Counted from the first letter of the stretch, positions 1-9,370 are shown. The stretch: 40,876 bases of DNA from CAZTTH01 sp964615975 (GCA_964615975.1 CAZTTH010000034.1:1-40876); one strand, 5' to 3'. The notes: generated by a model from the letters alone, not told the origin. Made by a program: numbers and translations.

Positions 1-272
1 CGCGCGTGACATTATACTCATCGTCTTCGAGTTTTCGAAAATTCAACATTGAACAGGAGTTGGTAGTAAGGCACGATCAGTGCCGTGAGCGACAATGCAT
101 GCACGCCTAAGAACGCCACTAATCGTGGCTTACTACGAACGTCTACTCCCAAAATTATGAGAGGATCGTTTTTCGCAATCTCGATGATAAAAGTTATATA
201 TTAGAATTCTCCAAGTTCTTTTGCTAGAATGATTGTCAGACGCTTACGCCAAACAGTATTTGTCTTGTCCCC
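1..272. other. Non-coding edge region with an imperfect inverted repeat
   Basis: I see no convincing gene here. The main structure is an inverted repeat with 15-nt arms at 63-77 and 122-136 (one mismatch), with a shorter GGCAC/GTGCC hairpin nested at 70-84. It carries no obvious att or integron attC core. The stretch lies beyond the outer end of the duplicated protease fragment, so it may be the original downstream neighbour of the protease gene. Confidence 0.4.
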
Positions 273-431
273 ATGAATAAACAAGAAATAAATCAAATAA
301 ACCAGCCTCTTAATACTGGTTCCGCAACAGTGAATGATTTCGGGCAGGGGAGAGAGTTTAAAAGCCCAGACAAAATTAAACCCACATTTAAATTCGCATC
401 GTTTTTATCGCAGTTATTATCTCTCATGTAA
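273..431 (+). CDS. Possible 52-aa ORF running into the duplicated segment
   Basis: An ATG-started ORF (MNKQEINQINQ...) is open for 52 codons and runs about 60 bp into the 729-bp repeat before a TAA. There is no good Shine-Dalgarno site. In another plus-strand frame, the sequence just inside the repeat encodes a very hydrophobic stretch (VIPKAFDIAKVMVLIIIILG), which could be the tail of a disrupted small membrane protein that once converged on the protease gene. It could equally be chance reading of AT-rich sequence. I do not recognise the product. Confidence 0.2.
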   Translation: MNKQEINQINQPLNTGSATVNDFGQGREFKSPDKIKPTFKFASFLSQLLSLM

Positions 432-1100
432 TCCCAAAGGCATTCGATATTGCGAAAGTAATGGTTCTGATTATTATCATCTTGGGATTAAAAATAAAAC
501 GCATTAAAATGCTTACTGTGGTCCTGGTAGAAATGTTTTCATCGCGAGCTGCTCCTTCTCACTTCAACCCCTCCAGTTCAATCAAATCCTGCAATACAGC
601 GATTGCTTCCTGGAGTTGCCAATCCGCTTCCTGACGCCGGTAGGAGGTGAGTTTATCCGCCGTCTGCTTCTTTGCATGTTCATCGACCTGACGCTTATCC
701 AGATTCAAGGAAACCATCTCATTTTTATCGGCAACCGCCATGGCCGCGGCCTGCCGGGCCGCGGTGTGCCATTCCTCTTGACCTTCCCACCGCAGTCGCG
801 ATCGATTCCGCAAGGTTAACAGACCGGTTCTGACATCCCAATCGGAAACCACATTCAAGGACGTTATGGCATCCCAAAACAAGGCGTTCGGCATCTCCTG
901 TTCCCCCATCGATAAGTGATCATGACTGGAAGGAAATATGATATCCGGGGTGACTCCTTTCCGCTGGATTGAACTGCCATTGACCCGATAGATCTTCCCG
1001 GAAGTCAATTTCAATACTCCCGGGTCGAATGCCGCCCGGGAAATACCCGGATCCCGGCTGATGGCCAAGGGTTTGAGGCTTTGCATGGTGCCCTTGCCAA
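372..1100. repeat. 729-bp direct repeat, copy 1 (outer end of the island)
   Basis: This segment matches 22097-22825 in the same orientation at a constant offset of 21725, with no indels. I find six mismatches, at 389, 398, 1024, 1049, 1068 and 1093, so the interior 399-1023 is identical as far as I can read. It contains about 187 bp downstream of the protease stop plus the last 180 or so codons of the gene. Homology ends abruptly on both sides. Confidence 0.93.
559..1100 (-). pseudogene. 3' fragment of a Prc/Tsp-type S41 protease gene
   Basis: This encodes the last 175-180 residues of the protein made in full by the gene at 22284-24602, with one residue change (DPGIS for DQGIS). The break falls at the GKGTMQ motif that holds the general-base lysine. 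The fragment therefore lacks the signal peptide, N-terminal helical domain, PDZ domain and nucleophilic serine and cannot be an active protease. An internal ATG at 1086 could start a 175-aa ORF, but no Shine-Dalgarno site precedes it. It is best read as the displaced 3' end left by insertion or rearrangement. Confidence 0.9.
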
Positions 1101-1232
1101 GAATATCACACGTCGATAGTTTTTAGTGGATGTTTTCATCGTTACCAAATCTATTCAAGTTTTTTTAGGATATTTCATCGATCTTTTTCGAAAGCCCGAT
1201 GATGGATAGTTTAGATAACAGCCAGAAATATC

Positions 1233-4200
1233 TCATTTTTGGTTTTCATGAGTGTGATCGACATATCTAAAATTCAATTCCTTGATAGCGCAATAGAGGA
1301 CAGGAACGATGTACATCGTCATGAGTACAATCATCATGCCGCCGAATGACGGGATGGCCATAGGGATCATGATATCGGAACCCCGGCCGGACGAAGTCAG
1401 TATCGGCAGTAGTGCCAATATGGTTGTGGCCGCAGTCATCAGACATGGCCTGATTCGACGCATGGCCCCCTCAAGCACGGCGATGCGGATTTCATTAATA
1501 TTCTGTATCTTGGCTTTTGCAAAGGATTGGTCCAAATAGGTCGCCATGATCACCCCGTCATCGGTCGCAATCCCAAACAGAGCTAAAAATCCCACCCAAA
1601 TGGCAACGCTCAGATTGATGGTTTTAATTTGAAATAATTCTCTCAGATTTGCTCCCAGCAGTTCAAAATTGAGAAACCAGGACTGCCCATAAAGCCAGAT
1701 CAAGATAAACCCACCAGCCCATGCGACGGCAATACCACTGAAAACCAGGGATGTTATCGGAATGGATTTGAACTGCAGGTAGAGGATCATAAAGATGATA
1801 AAAAGTGCCAGCGGCAGGACAATTGACAGCGTTTTCTGGGCGCGAAGCTGGTTTTCATAACTGCCGGCAAAGGTATATGAGACACCCTTGGGGAGAATAA
1901 ATTCACCCCGGTCAATTTTCTCCCGAAGATACCGTTGACAATCTTCGACAACATCGACTTCCGCATGGCCGGGCTTCATATCAAACAATACATATCCAAG
2001 CAGAAACGTGTCTTCGCTTTTAATGACTTGCGGGCCGCGGACATAATTAATCGTTGCCAATTGTGATATGGGGATCTGCTCGCCAGTCGGAGCCGGCACC
2101 AGGATTCGACCGATCGATTCAATCTGATCTCGCAATTCACGCAAATAGCGGACGCGAACCGGATAACGTTCGCGTCCTTCCACGGTGGTCATGATTTTTC
2201 GTCCGCCAATCCCCACTTCGATGACATCCTGAACTTTGCTGACAGGAATGCCATAACGGGCGATGGCTTCGCGATCGATTTCAATTTCCAGATACGGTTT
2301 CCCGACAATCCGGTCGGCTATGACCGCGGCTGCCTCCACGCTGGGAACCTCCTTGAGATAACGTTCAATTTGCAAACCGACCTTTTCAATTGTTTCCAGA
2401 TCCGGGCCCTTGATCTTCATTCCCATGGGGGCGCGCATGCCACTTTGGAGCATGACAATTCGCGCCGCGATCGGCTGTAATTTTGGCGCCGATGTCGTTC
2501 CGGGAATTTCACCTGCTTTAATGATTTCCTTCCAGATATCATCCGGTTTTCGAATGCCCGGCCAGGCGTCACGACCATCATTCAGATCCGGATCAAGCGG
2601 CGGACGCCACAGACGAAACAACCTGCCTTCTTCATCCGTGATCAAATTACCATCCTGATCGCGAACAAAGGCGCCGTTTATTAAATAGGGTTTGCCGTCG
2701 TTGGCGACAACAGGCAGGCCCTGTTCATCGCGAAAATAATCCATCCGTTTGGGGTCGTATTTATAACGAAGCGGAGTGCCGTCTTTATCGACGAGATATT
2801 CCGGCTTGTAATTAATAACAGTTTCAATCATCGAGATCGGCGCGGGATCAAGCGGGGTTTCCGCCCGGCCAAGTTTGCCAACCGCCAGTTCAATTTCGGG
2901 AATGGCGTTGAATGCCATATCTTGTTTTTGGAGCACATCGAGCACTTCCCCAATCGATGCGTGGGGCATGGTGGTCGGCATGTACAAGTACGAACCTTCA
3001 TCTAGCGGCGGCATGAATTCCTTGCCCAATCCGGGAATCAGGTGACTGATTTTTGCGTAAATTGTTCTGTTTTTGACAATGTCGGGCATCCACCCGAAAA
3101 GCGTATCGAACCCGAGCCAGATGGAAAAACCGACAACAATAATGAACGCAGGAAAACTGAGAAAGAGCAGTTTGTTGTTGAGGCACCAATGAAGAATCGC
3201 GGGGTAAACCTTGATGAAAACCTTGAAGAAAGCTAACAAACCGACAATCGGCCCCATCACCATGATGGCATTGGGAATAAATCCAGCACCGGGTCCCAGA
3301 GGCAGCCAGTGCTTGGTGAGGATCAATCCGACGATGAATGCCGCGATTATGCTGGTCGCCCGCAACAACCAGGTACTGACTTTTTCGGGAATAAATTTGT
3401 ATGCCAGATGATAGATCGCAAATGCCGCGACGATGAGCCCGGCCCACCCGGAATATTTGACCGCTATTACTATTCCCATCAGCAGTAGTAATCCCAAAAT
3501 GCCGATTCGACCTCTGGTTGAACGAATGCGGAAGGTGAAAAACAGGTGTGCCAGTGCCGGAACAATGGTCAACGCTACCATGACGGAGGCGAGTAATGCA
3601 AAGGTTTTGGTAAAGGCCAGCGGCTTGAACAGTTTGCCTTCCGCGCCGATCATCGTAAAAACCGGAAGAAAGCTGACAATCGTGGTCATAATCGCGGTCA
3701 GTACCGCACTGCCGACTTCGCAGGTGGCACGGTAAACGATCGCGATGCGATCCTCATTCGGTTTCGCCGCGTCAAGATGCTTCAGAATATTCTCGCAGAC
3801 AATGATTCCCATATCCACAATCGCGCCGATCGCGATGGCAATACCGGAGAGAGAGACGATATTCGCATCGACATGAAACGCCTTCATCGCGATGAAACAG
3901 AGGAGTACGGCCAGCGGCAAGGTCCCTGAAATCACCAGCGAACTGCGCAGGTGCATCAGCATAATGATGATGACAATGATGGTCACCAGGATTTCCTCGG
4001 AGAGAGCGGTGTTAAGGGTTCCCAGGGTCTCGTAGATCAAACCGGTACGGTCATAAAACGGGATAATAGTGACCTTGCTCAAGTTTACCCATGGGGGGCG
4101 CTCTTCCTTCTTCACATTTTTTATCCATTTCAGCCATTCGACCTGATTTAGCGTCGTGTCATCAAAGGCTTGAAATCCCTGAGAGTCGGCGAATTTTATG

Positions 4201-5366
4201 ACCGTCTGTTTGTCGACTTTCCGGAAATCGATAAGGACTTTTTCCGGTAACCCCGGAGAGATTTGAGCAATCATCTTTTTGACATTTTTTATCGCTGCCA
4301 GGGGATTGCCGCCATAGCGAACCACTACCACGCCACCAGTCGCCTCAGTACCGCCCTTATCCAATGCCCCCCGTCGAAGCGCCGGCCCCAGGCTGACATG
4401 GGCTACATTCTTTATAAAAATAGGGACGTTGTCATTGACCTTGATTACGGAATTTTCGATATCCTTCAAATCCTTGATAAATCCCAACCCGCGAATGATA
4501 TATTCAACTTTGTTCACCTCAATGGTTCTCGCCCCAACATCGATATTGGCCATTTTGACGGCCATGAACACCTCATCGAGTTTAACGTTATAGGCACGCA
4601 TGGCATCCGGGTCGACATCGATCTGGTACTCCTGCACGTAGCCGCCGATGGATGCTACCTCACTGATACCGTCCGCTGAAAGCAATGCATAACGTACATA
4701 CCAATCCTGGATCGAACGCAATTCGTGAGGATCCCAGCCGCCCGCTGGATTCCCATCTTCATCGCGACCTTCAAGAGTGTACCAGTAAACTTGTCCAAGG
4801 GCCGTGGCATCGGGTCCCAGAGTCGGTTGAACTCCGTCCGGCAGGCTACCACCGGGAAGACTGTTCAATTTCTCGAGTACCCGTGATCGCGACCAGTAAA
4901 AATCGATATCTTCCTTAAAAATGATGTAGATCATGGAAAACCCGAAAAGCGAATAACTGCGGACAGTCTTGACACCGGGTATGCCGAGCATGGCCACCGT
5001 CAACGGATAACTCACCTGATCTTCCATGTCCTGGGGAGAACGCCCCATCCATTCCGTATAGACGATCTGCTGGTTTTCACCGATATCAGGAATGGCATCT
5101 ACCGGAACCGGATTCCGCGGCAGCCAATGGATGTCCCAGTCGAACGGCGCGACCATGATTCCCCATAAAATGATAAAACCGGTTACGAGAAAGACCACGA
5201 GTTTGTTGTACAAACAGAAGTGGATGATGCGGTTGAGGAAAGAAGCTGACGGATCCAAACTGCCGGAGGAAGAATCAGATATCTCACTTCCAGAGCGGCG
5301 AGGATCGCCTTCGGACGCGGCAGAGAAGGGGGGAGGATTGCCGTTATCGTTATTGGTGTTAGTCAT
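1233..5366 (-). CDS. cusA: CusA-like Cu/Ag HME-RND efflux permease (enlarged, 1377 aa)
   Basis: Inner-membrane proton-driven pump subunit that would move Cu(I)/Ag(I) out through an adaptor and an outer-membrane channel. The RND architecture is clear: a porter domain after TM1 (DAIPDIGENQQIVYTEW), the TM4 acidic motif GAIVDMGIIVCEN, and a C-terminal TM block. The three methionines of the CusA binding site are recognisable as M796 (YLYMPTTMP), M846 (SMIETVI) and M972 (RIVMLQSG); the first two are 50 residues apart, as in E. coli CusA. E. coli CusA is about 1047 aa. The extra length comes from a hydrophilic N-terminal extension, added hydrophobic segments around residues 630-790, and about 77 inserted residues between the second and third methionines. 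Last gene of the metal operon, 149 bp after the adaptor gene. A weak AGGA precedes the ATG. Confident for the family, good for Cu/Ag. Confidence 0.93.
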   Translation of the reverse strand: MTNTNNDNGNPPPFSAASEGDPRRSGSEISDSSSGSLDPSASFLNRIIHFCLYNKLVVFLVTGFIILWGIMVAPFDWDIHWLPRNPVPVDAIPDIGENQQIVYTEWMGRSPQDMEDQVSYPLTVAMLGIPGVKTVRSYSLFGFSMIYIIFKEDIDFYWSRSRVLEKLNSLPGGSLPDGVQPTLGPDATALGQVYWYTLEGRDEDGNPAGGWDPHELRSIQDWYVRYALLSADGISEVASIGGYVQEYQIDVDPDAMRAYNVKLDEVFMAVKMANIDVGARTIEVNKVEYIIRGLGFIKDLKDIENSVIKVNDNVPIFIKNVAHVSLGPALRRGALDKGGTEATGGVVVVRYGGNPLAAIKNVKKMIAQISPGLPEKVLIDFRKVDKQTVIKFADSQGFQAFDDTTLNQVEWLKWIKNVKKEERPPWVNLSKVTIIPFYDRTGLIYETLGTLNTALSEEILVTIIVIIIMLMHLRSSLVISGTLPLAVLLCFIAMKAFHVDANIVSLSGIAIAIGAIVDMGIIVCENILKHLDAAKPNEDRIAIVYRATCEVGSAVLTAIMTTIVSFLPVFTMIGAEGKLFKPLAFTKTFALLASVMVALTIVPALAHLFFTFRIRSTRGRIGILGLLLLMGIVIAVKYSGWAGLIVAAFAIYHLAYKFIPEKVSTWLLRATSIIAAFIVGLILTKHWLPLGPGAGFIPNAIMVMGPIVGLLAFFKVFIKVYPAILHWCLNNKLLFLSFPAFIIVVGFSIWLGFDTLFGWMPDIVKNRTIYAKISHLIPGLGKEFMPPLDEGSYLYMPTTMPHASIGEVLDVLQKQDMAFNAIPEIELAVGKLGRAETPLDPAPISMIETVINYKPEYLVDKDGTPLRYKYDPKRMDYFRDEQGLPVVANDGKPYLINGAFVRDQDGNLITDEEGRLFRLWRPPLDPDLNDGRDAWPGIRKPDDIWKEIIKAGEIPGTTSAPKLQPIAARIVMLQSGMRAPMGMKIKGPDLETIEKVGLQIERYLKEVPSVEAAAVIADRIVGKPYLEIEIDREAIARYGIPVSKVQDVIEVGIGGRKIMTTVEGRERYPVRVRYLRELRDQIESIGRILVPAPTGEQIPISQLATINYVRGPQVIKSEDTFLLGYVLFDMKPGHAEVDVVEDCQRYLREKIDRGEFILPKGVSYTFAGSYENQLRAQKTLSIVLPLALFIIFMILYLQFKSIPITSLVFSGIAVAWAGGFILIWLYGQSWFLNFELLGANLRELFQIKTINLSVAIWVGFLALFGIATDDGVIMATYLDQSFAKAKIQNINEIRIAVLEGAMRRIRPCLMTAATTILALLPILTSSGRGSDIMIPMAIPSFGGMMIVLMTMYIVPVLYCAIKELNFRYVDHTHENQK

Positions 5367-5407
5367 TATTTCATATTCCTATTGAGTTTATTCTGGCTGC
5401 GAAAATC

Positions 5408-5459
5408 GGATAAAATGATGATGTCGCCCGCCGCGGCGGGCGACATCATCATTTTATCC
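5408..5459. repeat. Perfect 52-bp palindrome between cusB- and cusA-like genes
   Basis: Each 26-nt arm is the exact reverse complement of the other, with the centre between 5433 and 5434 inside CCGCGG. Transcribed from either strand it gives a hairpin of about 24 bp. No T-run follows on the minus strand, so it is not a standard intrinsic terminator. It sits in the 149-bp gap before the permease start and could set adaptor:permease expression or protect mRNA ends. No second copy was seen in the window. Confidence 0.9.
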
Positions 5460-5515
5460 CCCGTCACACCACCCCAAGAAACATCCATTCATCATCTCAT
5501 CCGAGATTCGAAACC

Positions 5516-7609
5516 TCAATGAGAACTGCCTTTATGTATATGATTACCATCGTGTTCATGTTGCTCTTCTGCATTTACATCCTTGTCTTTCGCCTCCTGG
5601 CCACCAGATATCAGTACCTCGACAAGTTCCCCGCAACGCCGCATCGTGCTGCCGAAATACGGGTTTTCAACCTGTTCCTTATTCTGCAGCCAGATGCCGC
5701 CACGATTGTTAAAGGCCATCGGGCACTTGATCTGCACGATTTTTCCAGTCAAGCCATGGCCAAATCGTCGAACGGCATCTGTCATGGCCTCGGATAACTC
5801 AGCGAATCCTCGACGGCTGCCTTCGATATCATTTGCCTTCAGGATCATCTCAGTGCTTTGTTTCAGTTCACTGAAAACAGTCATCCATGCCATATGCGGT
5901 TTATCCGACAGTGTTCCCATGTCGATCGATTCAAGTTTGGTGAGTAACATATTCGCTGTCACCTGTGCCTCTTTGTAGTGGTCCCTGCTAAGATCATCTT
6001 GGAGAGTTATATACACCATGAGAGTTGCCTCAAGTTGGCGTGAAAATTCTGCGGGGATATTGCTGAAAATCGTTTCTTCAATGCCGCCGGGAATAACTCC
6101 CACCGGCAGCGATGAAGTGCTATGCTGAGTATGATCGCCGGCGCCACCATGATGATGACCGGGCGCCGGACCACCACCTTCCGGGTTCATCATGCTCGGC
6201 TGAGCCTGAATTTGGAGGGCGCTGTCAATCTTAAAATTACCTTTGATGACCACCAACTCGCCTTCACTTAAACCGGCATCAACTATATAATATGGTCCGG
6301 CGCGAGATCCCAATGAGATTGTCCGTCCTTCGAAGCGGGCAGGATCGTTCGGGGATTGGACATAGACAACCGCCCGTTTCCCAGTAAGCAACGGCGCGGA
6401 ATCCGGAATAACCAACGGTGCGCTGGCACTGCCGATTTCGGGAGGCAAAAACCCCAGCGATTCGGCTTTTACCAATGGCATGCCGCAGATATCACAGGTA
6501 CCCGGATCATCTTTCACAATTTCAGGATGCATGGGGCTGATCCATTTGCCGGCGAGATTGGCATCGATGACGCTTCCACCTGCCGCCACATTGGCTTGAA
6601 CGACTGCACGGACAAACATGTTCGGCTTTAATTTGCCGTTACTATTCGGAACATTGACACGCACTTTGACCGTTCGAGTCTTCTCATTTAACACCGGATC
6701 AATGAACGCAATACGCCCGCGAAATGATTCTCCGGGATACGCTTCGGTATAAAATTCGACTTCCTGGCCATAGCGCAGCCATGGCAGATCAGATTCATAG
6801 GCATCAAGTTTTACCCAAACATGCTCCAGATCCGCAATCGTGTAGATATTGGTTCCTGTTTGGACATAGGATCCTTCAAGGGCATTTTTGTGTATGACAA
6901 TGCCGCCGATGGGCGCGTAAATGGTGATATGATCCATGGGTTTTTCCGACATTTCAATGGATTGAATCTGCTCGTCGGTCAGCCCCCAGAGGTGGAGTTT
7001 TTCTCGCGATGCCTCAACTGTTGCCGCTGCCGATTGGCGTACAATTTCAACATTGCTGTTCGCTAAATTTTTAACCGCTGCCACTGCCTGCAACAATTCC
7101 TCCTGCGCGATAAGAATGTCCGGGCTGTAGATATAGACCATGTGATCGCCTTTTTTCACCGGCACCCCAGTATAATCGACATACAATCGATCGAGACGCC
7201 CCGGCACCCAGGCGGTGAGATAGGCCATACGCGTCTCATCATACTCGACCTTGCCAACCATCCTGACATCAATTTTAACGGATTTCCTTTCCACCGGCGC
7301 CACCTCTATTTCTGCAAGTTTCCGCGCCGATTCAGTCAGTTTCAGCTCGCGGGGTCCCTGTTTGTCGTCACCACTACTTGACACTGGTATCAAGGTCATC
7401 CCGCAGATCGGACATTTCCCCGGCTTGGGTTGACGAATCTGAGGATGCATCGAACAGGTCCAGATGGTTGTTTCTTGTGTCGATGAGGAAACTGCCGCAT
7501 CTGAGTTTTGAACATGATCATGAGATCCACCGCCACCGGAGAACCTCCCGATCACAAACGCGGTAATTATCAATAGAGCCGCAATTAGTAATTGCTTTTG
7601 TTTTCTCAT
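5516..7609 (-). CDS. cusB: CusB-like RND periplasmic adaptor with two HMBDs and DUF3347
   Basis: Membrane-fusion protein linking the CusA-like permease to an outer-membrane channel. Domain order over 697 aa: N-terminal membrane anchor (6-23); heavy-metal-binding domain 1 at 50-76 (WTCSMHP...CPICGM, Cys52/66/69); hairpin/lipoyl and beta-barrel regions (about 110-340); heavy-metal-binding domain 2 at 356-381 (WISPMHP...CDICGM); membrane-proximal region (about 385-470); His/Met-rich linker (PAPGHHHGGAGDHTQHS); a DUF3347-like helical domain (about 515-650, with IKCPMAFNNRGGIW); and a His-rich tail. E. coli CusB has none of these extra domains. Its ATG directly follows the preceding gene's TAA (TAAATG), with a GGGAGAA Shine-Dalgarno site, so translation is probably coupled. 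The added domains likely capture Cu/Ag and pass it to the pump. Confidence 0.92.
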   Translation of the reverse strand: MRKQKQLLIAALLIITAFVIGRFSGGGGSHDHVQNSDAAVSSSTQETTIWTCSMHPQIRQPKPGKCPICGMTLIPVSSSGDDKQGPRELKLTESARKLAEIEVAPVERKSVKIDVRMVGKVEYDETRMAYLTAWVPGRLDRLYVDYTGVPVKKGDHMVYIYSPDILIAQEELLQAVAAVKNLANSNVEIVRQSAAATVEASREKLHLWGLTDEQIQSIEMSEKPMDHITIYAPIGGIVIHKNALEGSYVQTGTNIYTIADLEHVWVKLDAYESDLPWLRYGQEVEFYTEAYPGESFRGRIAFIDPVLNEKTRTVKVRVNVPNSNGKLKPNMFVRAVVQANVAAGGSVIDANLAGKWISPMHPEIVKDDPGTCDICGMPLVKAESLGFLPPEIGSASAPLVIPDSAPLLTGKRAVVYVQSPNDPARFEGRTISLGSRAGPYYIVDAGLSEGELVVIKGNFKIDSALQIQAQPSMMNPEGGGPAPGHHHGGAGDHTQHSTSSLPVGVIPGGIEETIFSNIPAEFSRQLEATLMVYITLQDDLSRDHYKEAQVTANMLLTKLESIDMGTLSDKPHMAWMTVFSELKQSTEMILKANDIEGSRRGFAELSEAMTDAVRRFGHGLTGKIVQIKCPMAFNNRGGIWLQNKEQVENPYFGSTMRRCGELVEVLISGGQEAKDKDVNAEEQHEHDGNHIHKGSSH

Positions 7610-9370
7610 TTATTCTCCCTTTTCATCTTTAGATACCCGCAATTCCAATTTTTGTTTTGCCAAAGAGCGCCCTACCAATTGGTCCAAACGGGCAAGGTGC
7701 TGGCGATGATTCCGCAGTGCTTTTTGTTCTTCAATCTGAAATTTCAGCAGGGTTCGCTGAGAATCGAGAAAAGTGAGAAAATCAGATTTGCCGCTTTGAT
7801 ATCCGGTATTGGCCGCTCCCACCGCCTGATAGGCTTGAGGCAAGAGTGTATCCCGATAGAGAGAAATGCTTCTTTTAGCCGTTTCCAATCCAAAATGCTC
7901 CTGTCGAATTCGGAAGCGAACGTCGTCTTCGAAGGCGGTCAATTTGTCAGAAATGGAGTTTATTTTTAATTCGATCTCCCGGATATAGGCATCCTGTTGA
8001 CCATACCAGGGTGTACTGATCATTTTACCCGTATTCTGCGTCGCGAACGGCGGCGAAGACTGGTCGTCAGTCCCACTGGACAATCGCATGCGATCTTCAA
8101 AATAACTCGAACCGGTTGTGGCATCGGGATAGGTCATTCGCTTCACCAATTCCACCATCAGCTTCATCCGTGAGATTAAACGACGTTGCAGATTAAGCTC
8201 CTGTCGTTCCTCTATCGCACGTTCATAAATATCGATTATGGGGATTACTGGTTCGAAATCCCCGGCTGGTAACGGCGTACCGAGCGCCGCCTGAGGCGGA
8301 CGATTTAACAGGGTATTGATGCGGGCGATGACGGTCTGACGCTTGTCTTCCAGGGTAATGATATCATCCGTCAATTTCGACAATTCTACCTGGGTCATGA
8401 TGACACTGTTATAATTAGTCCGGTCGACGCGGATCTTACTCTGTGCGACTTTCAGGATCTGCTCCAGCAATTCCTGATTTTCCCGGTCGATACGAATGGC
8501 TTCATCAAGATAAATCCATTCGAACCAGGCTGTCTTCACTTCGGTGACCACATCCCTGACGACGATCTCTTCCTGGAGCCGGGCAATCTCGACATCTTCA
8601 TTCACCACTTGCCCCTTGAGCGCCAGAGTATCCGGGAATGGAAAAGACATTGACTGCATTTTCTTCTGTTTCTGCGTGCTGATTTGAGTATTCAACTGTT
8701 TTGTAAACGCATTGTACTGCTGCAGGATATCGTCGAGATAGACCGTCTGCGGATACTGTTCAAGAGTCGCCTTGACATTTTCGCGAGCGGCTTTAATGCT
8801 TGGATTTCGCGCCTTCGACAATCTCAACAGGAAATCCCAATCAAGGTTGGATGAGAGGTGTTGATCTGCCTGAATCAAGTCTATATCCGATTGGTTCTGT
8901 GCCGTTGAGTTAAGAGAGAATTCATTCGAGTTCACCAGATCTCTACTCAATACCGGAATTTCTGACAGAGTCTTTTCCCAGTTCCTTTTTAGCCGCATGA
9001 TTTTTTCATCAATTTGTGATTTAAAATCAACATCCTCATTCGTGACCGCAGTGGTGTTCGACCCATCCGGCTTGACCGCGGAGCGGTAATACTCGCTATA
9101 TTGGATGTCGTTCGTGTCGTGTTTTAATTGGTGATAGGTCTGGTACCGCGTCACACAACCGCCTGTAAGCAGGATGGTGAACAGGAATGCCATGTAACCC
9201 AGAGGTTTTGTAGCGGATGCACTACGTGAAGTCCGTGGGACACCAAAAACATGTGGCGAGGGATGCCTGCGGCCAAACGAGGGAATGACATTGAGAATTG
9301 TCGAGAAAAGTTTTCTGATAGCGAAAATGGTTTTGTTGAAATATCGGTATGAAAATGGGTTATTCATCAT
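7610..9370 (-). CDS. TolC-like outer-membrane efflux factor, probable lipoprotein (OMF 2)
   Basis: Outer-membrane channel of the OEP/TolC family, 586 aa, with two long coiled-coil repeats. It is a clear paralogue of the preceding gene's product: the motif SFPFPDTLALKG matches SLPFPGTLHAAG, and the following helices align. The start at 9370 has an AGGAG site and overlaps the upstream stop by 11 bp. That start puts a hydrophobic stretch and lipobox (ILLTGGC, Cys72) unusually far in; an internal ATG at Met60 would give a normal-length lipoprotein signal. The region around 90-170 is longer than in typical OMFs. It presumably forms the exit duct for the Cus-like pump, as homotrimer or with its paralogue. 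Confidence 0.85.
   Translation of the reverse strand: MMNNPFSYRYFNKTIFAIRKLFSTILNVIPSFGRRHPSPHVFGVPRTSRSASATKPLGYMAFLFTILLTGGCVTRYQTYHQLKHDTNDIQYSEYYRSAVKPDGSNTTAVTNEDVDFKSQIDEKIMRLKRNWEKTLSEIPVLSRDLVNSNEFSLNSTAQNQSDIDLIQADQHLSSNLDWDFLLRLSKARNPSIKAARENVKATLEQYPQTVYLDDILQQYNAFTKQLNTQISTQKQKKMQSMSFPFPDTLALKGQVVNEDVEIARLQEEIVVRDVVTEVKTAWFEWIYLDEAIRIDRENQELLEQILKVAQSKIRVDRTNYNSVIMTQVELSKLTDDIITLEDKRQTVIARINTLLNRPPQAALGTPLPAGDFEPVIPIIDIYERAIEERQELNLQRRLISRMKLMVELVKRMTYPDATTGSSYFEDRMRLSSGTDDQSSPPFATQNTGKMISTPWYGQQDAYIREIELKINSISDKLTAFEDDVRFRIRQEHFGLETAKRSISLYRDTLLPQAYQAVGAANTGYQSGKSDFLTFLDSQRTLLKFQIEEQKALRNHRQHLARLDQLVGRSLAKQKLELRVSKDEKGE

Noticed and set aside
63..136. Integron attC site
   Set aside because: The inverted repeat lacks the RYYYAAC/GTTRRRY core boxes and no integron integrase is present.
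531..1142. Short direct match ATGTTTTCATCG near 533 and 1130
   Set aside because: Twelve AT-rich bases near each end of the fragment are within chance and do not coincide with the mapped repeat borders.
2998..3447. 149-codon frame overlapping the cusA-like gene on the same strand
   Set aside because: It is a shadow of the RND permease reading frame, with no Shine-Dalgarno site or recognisable domain.
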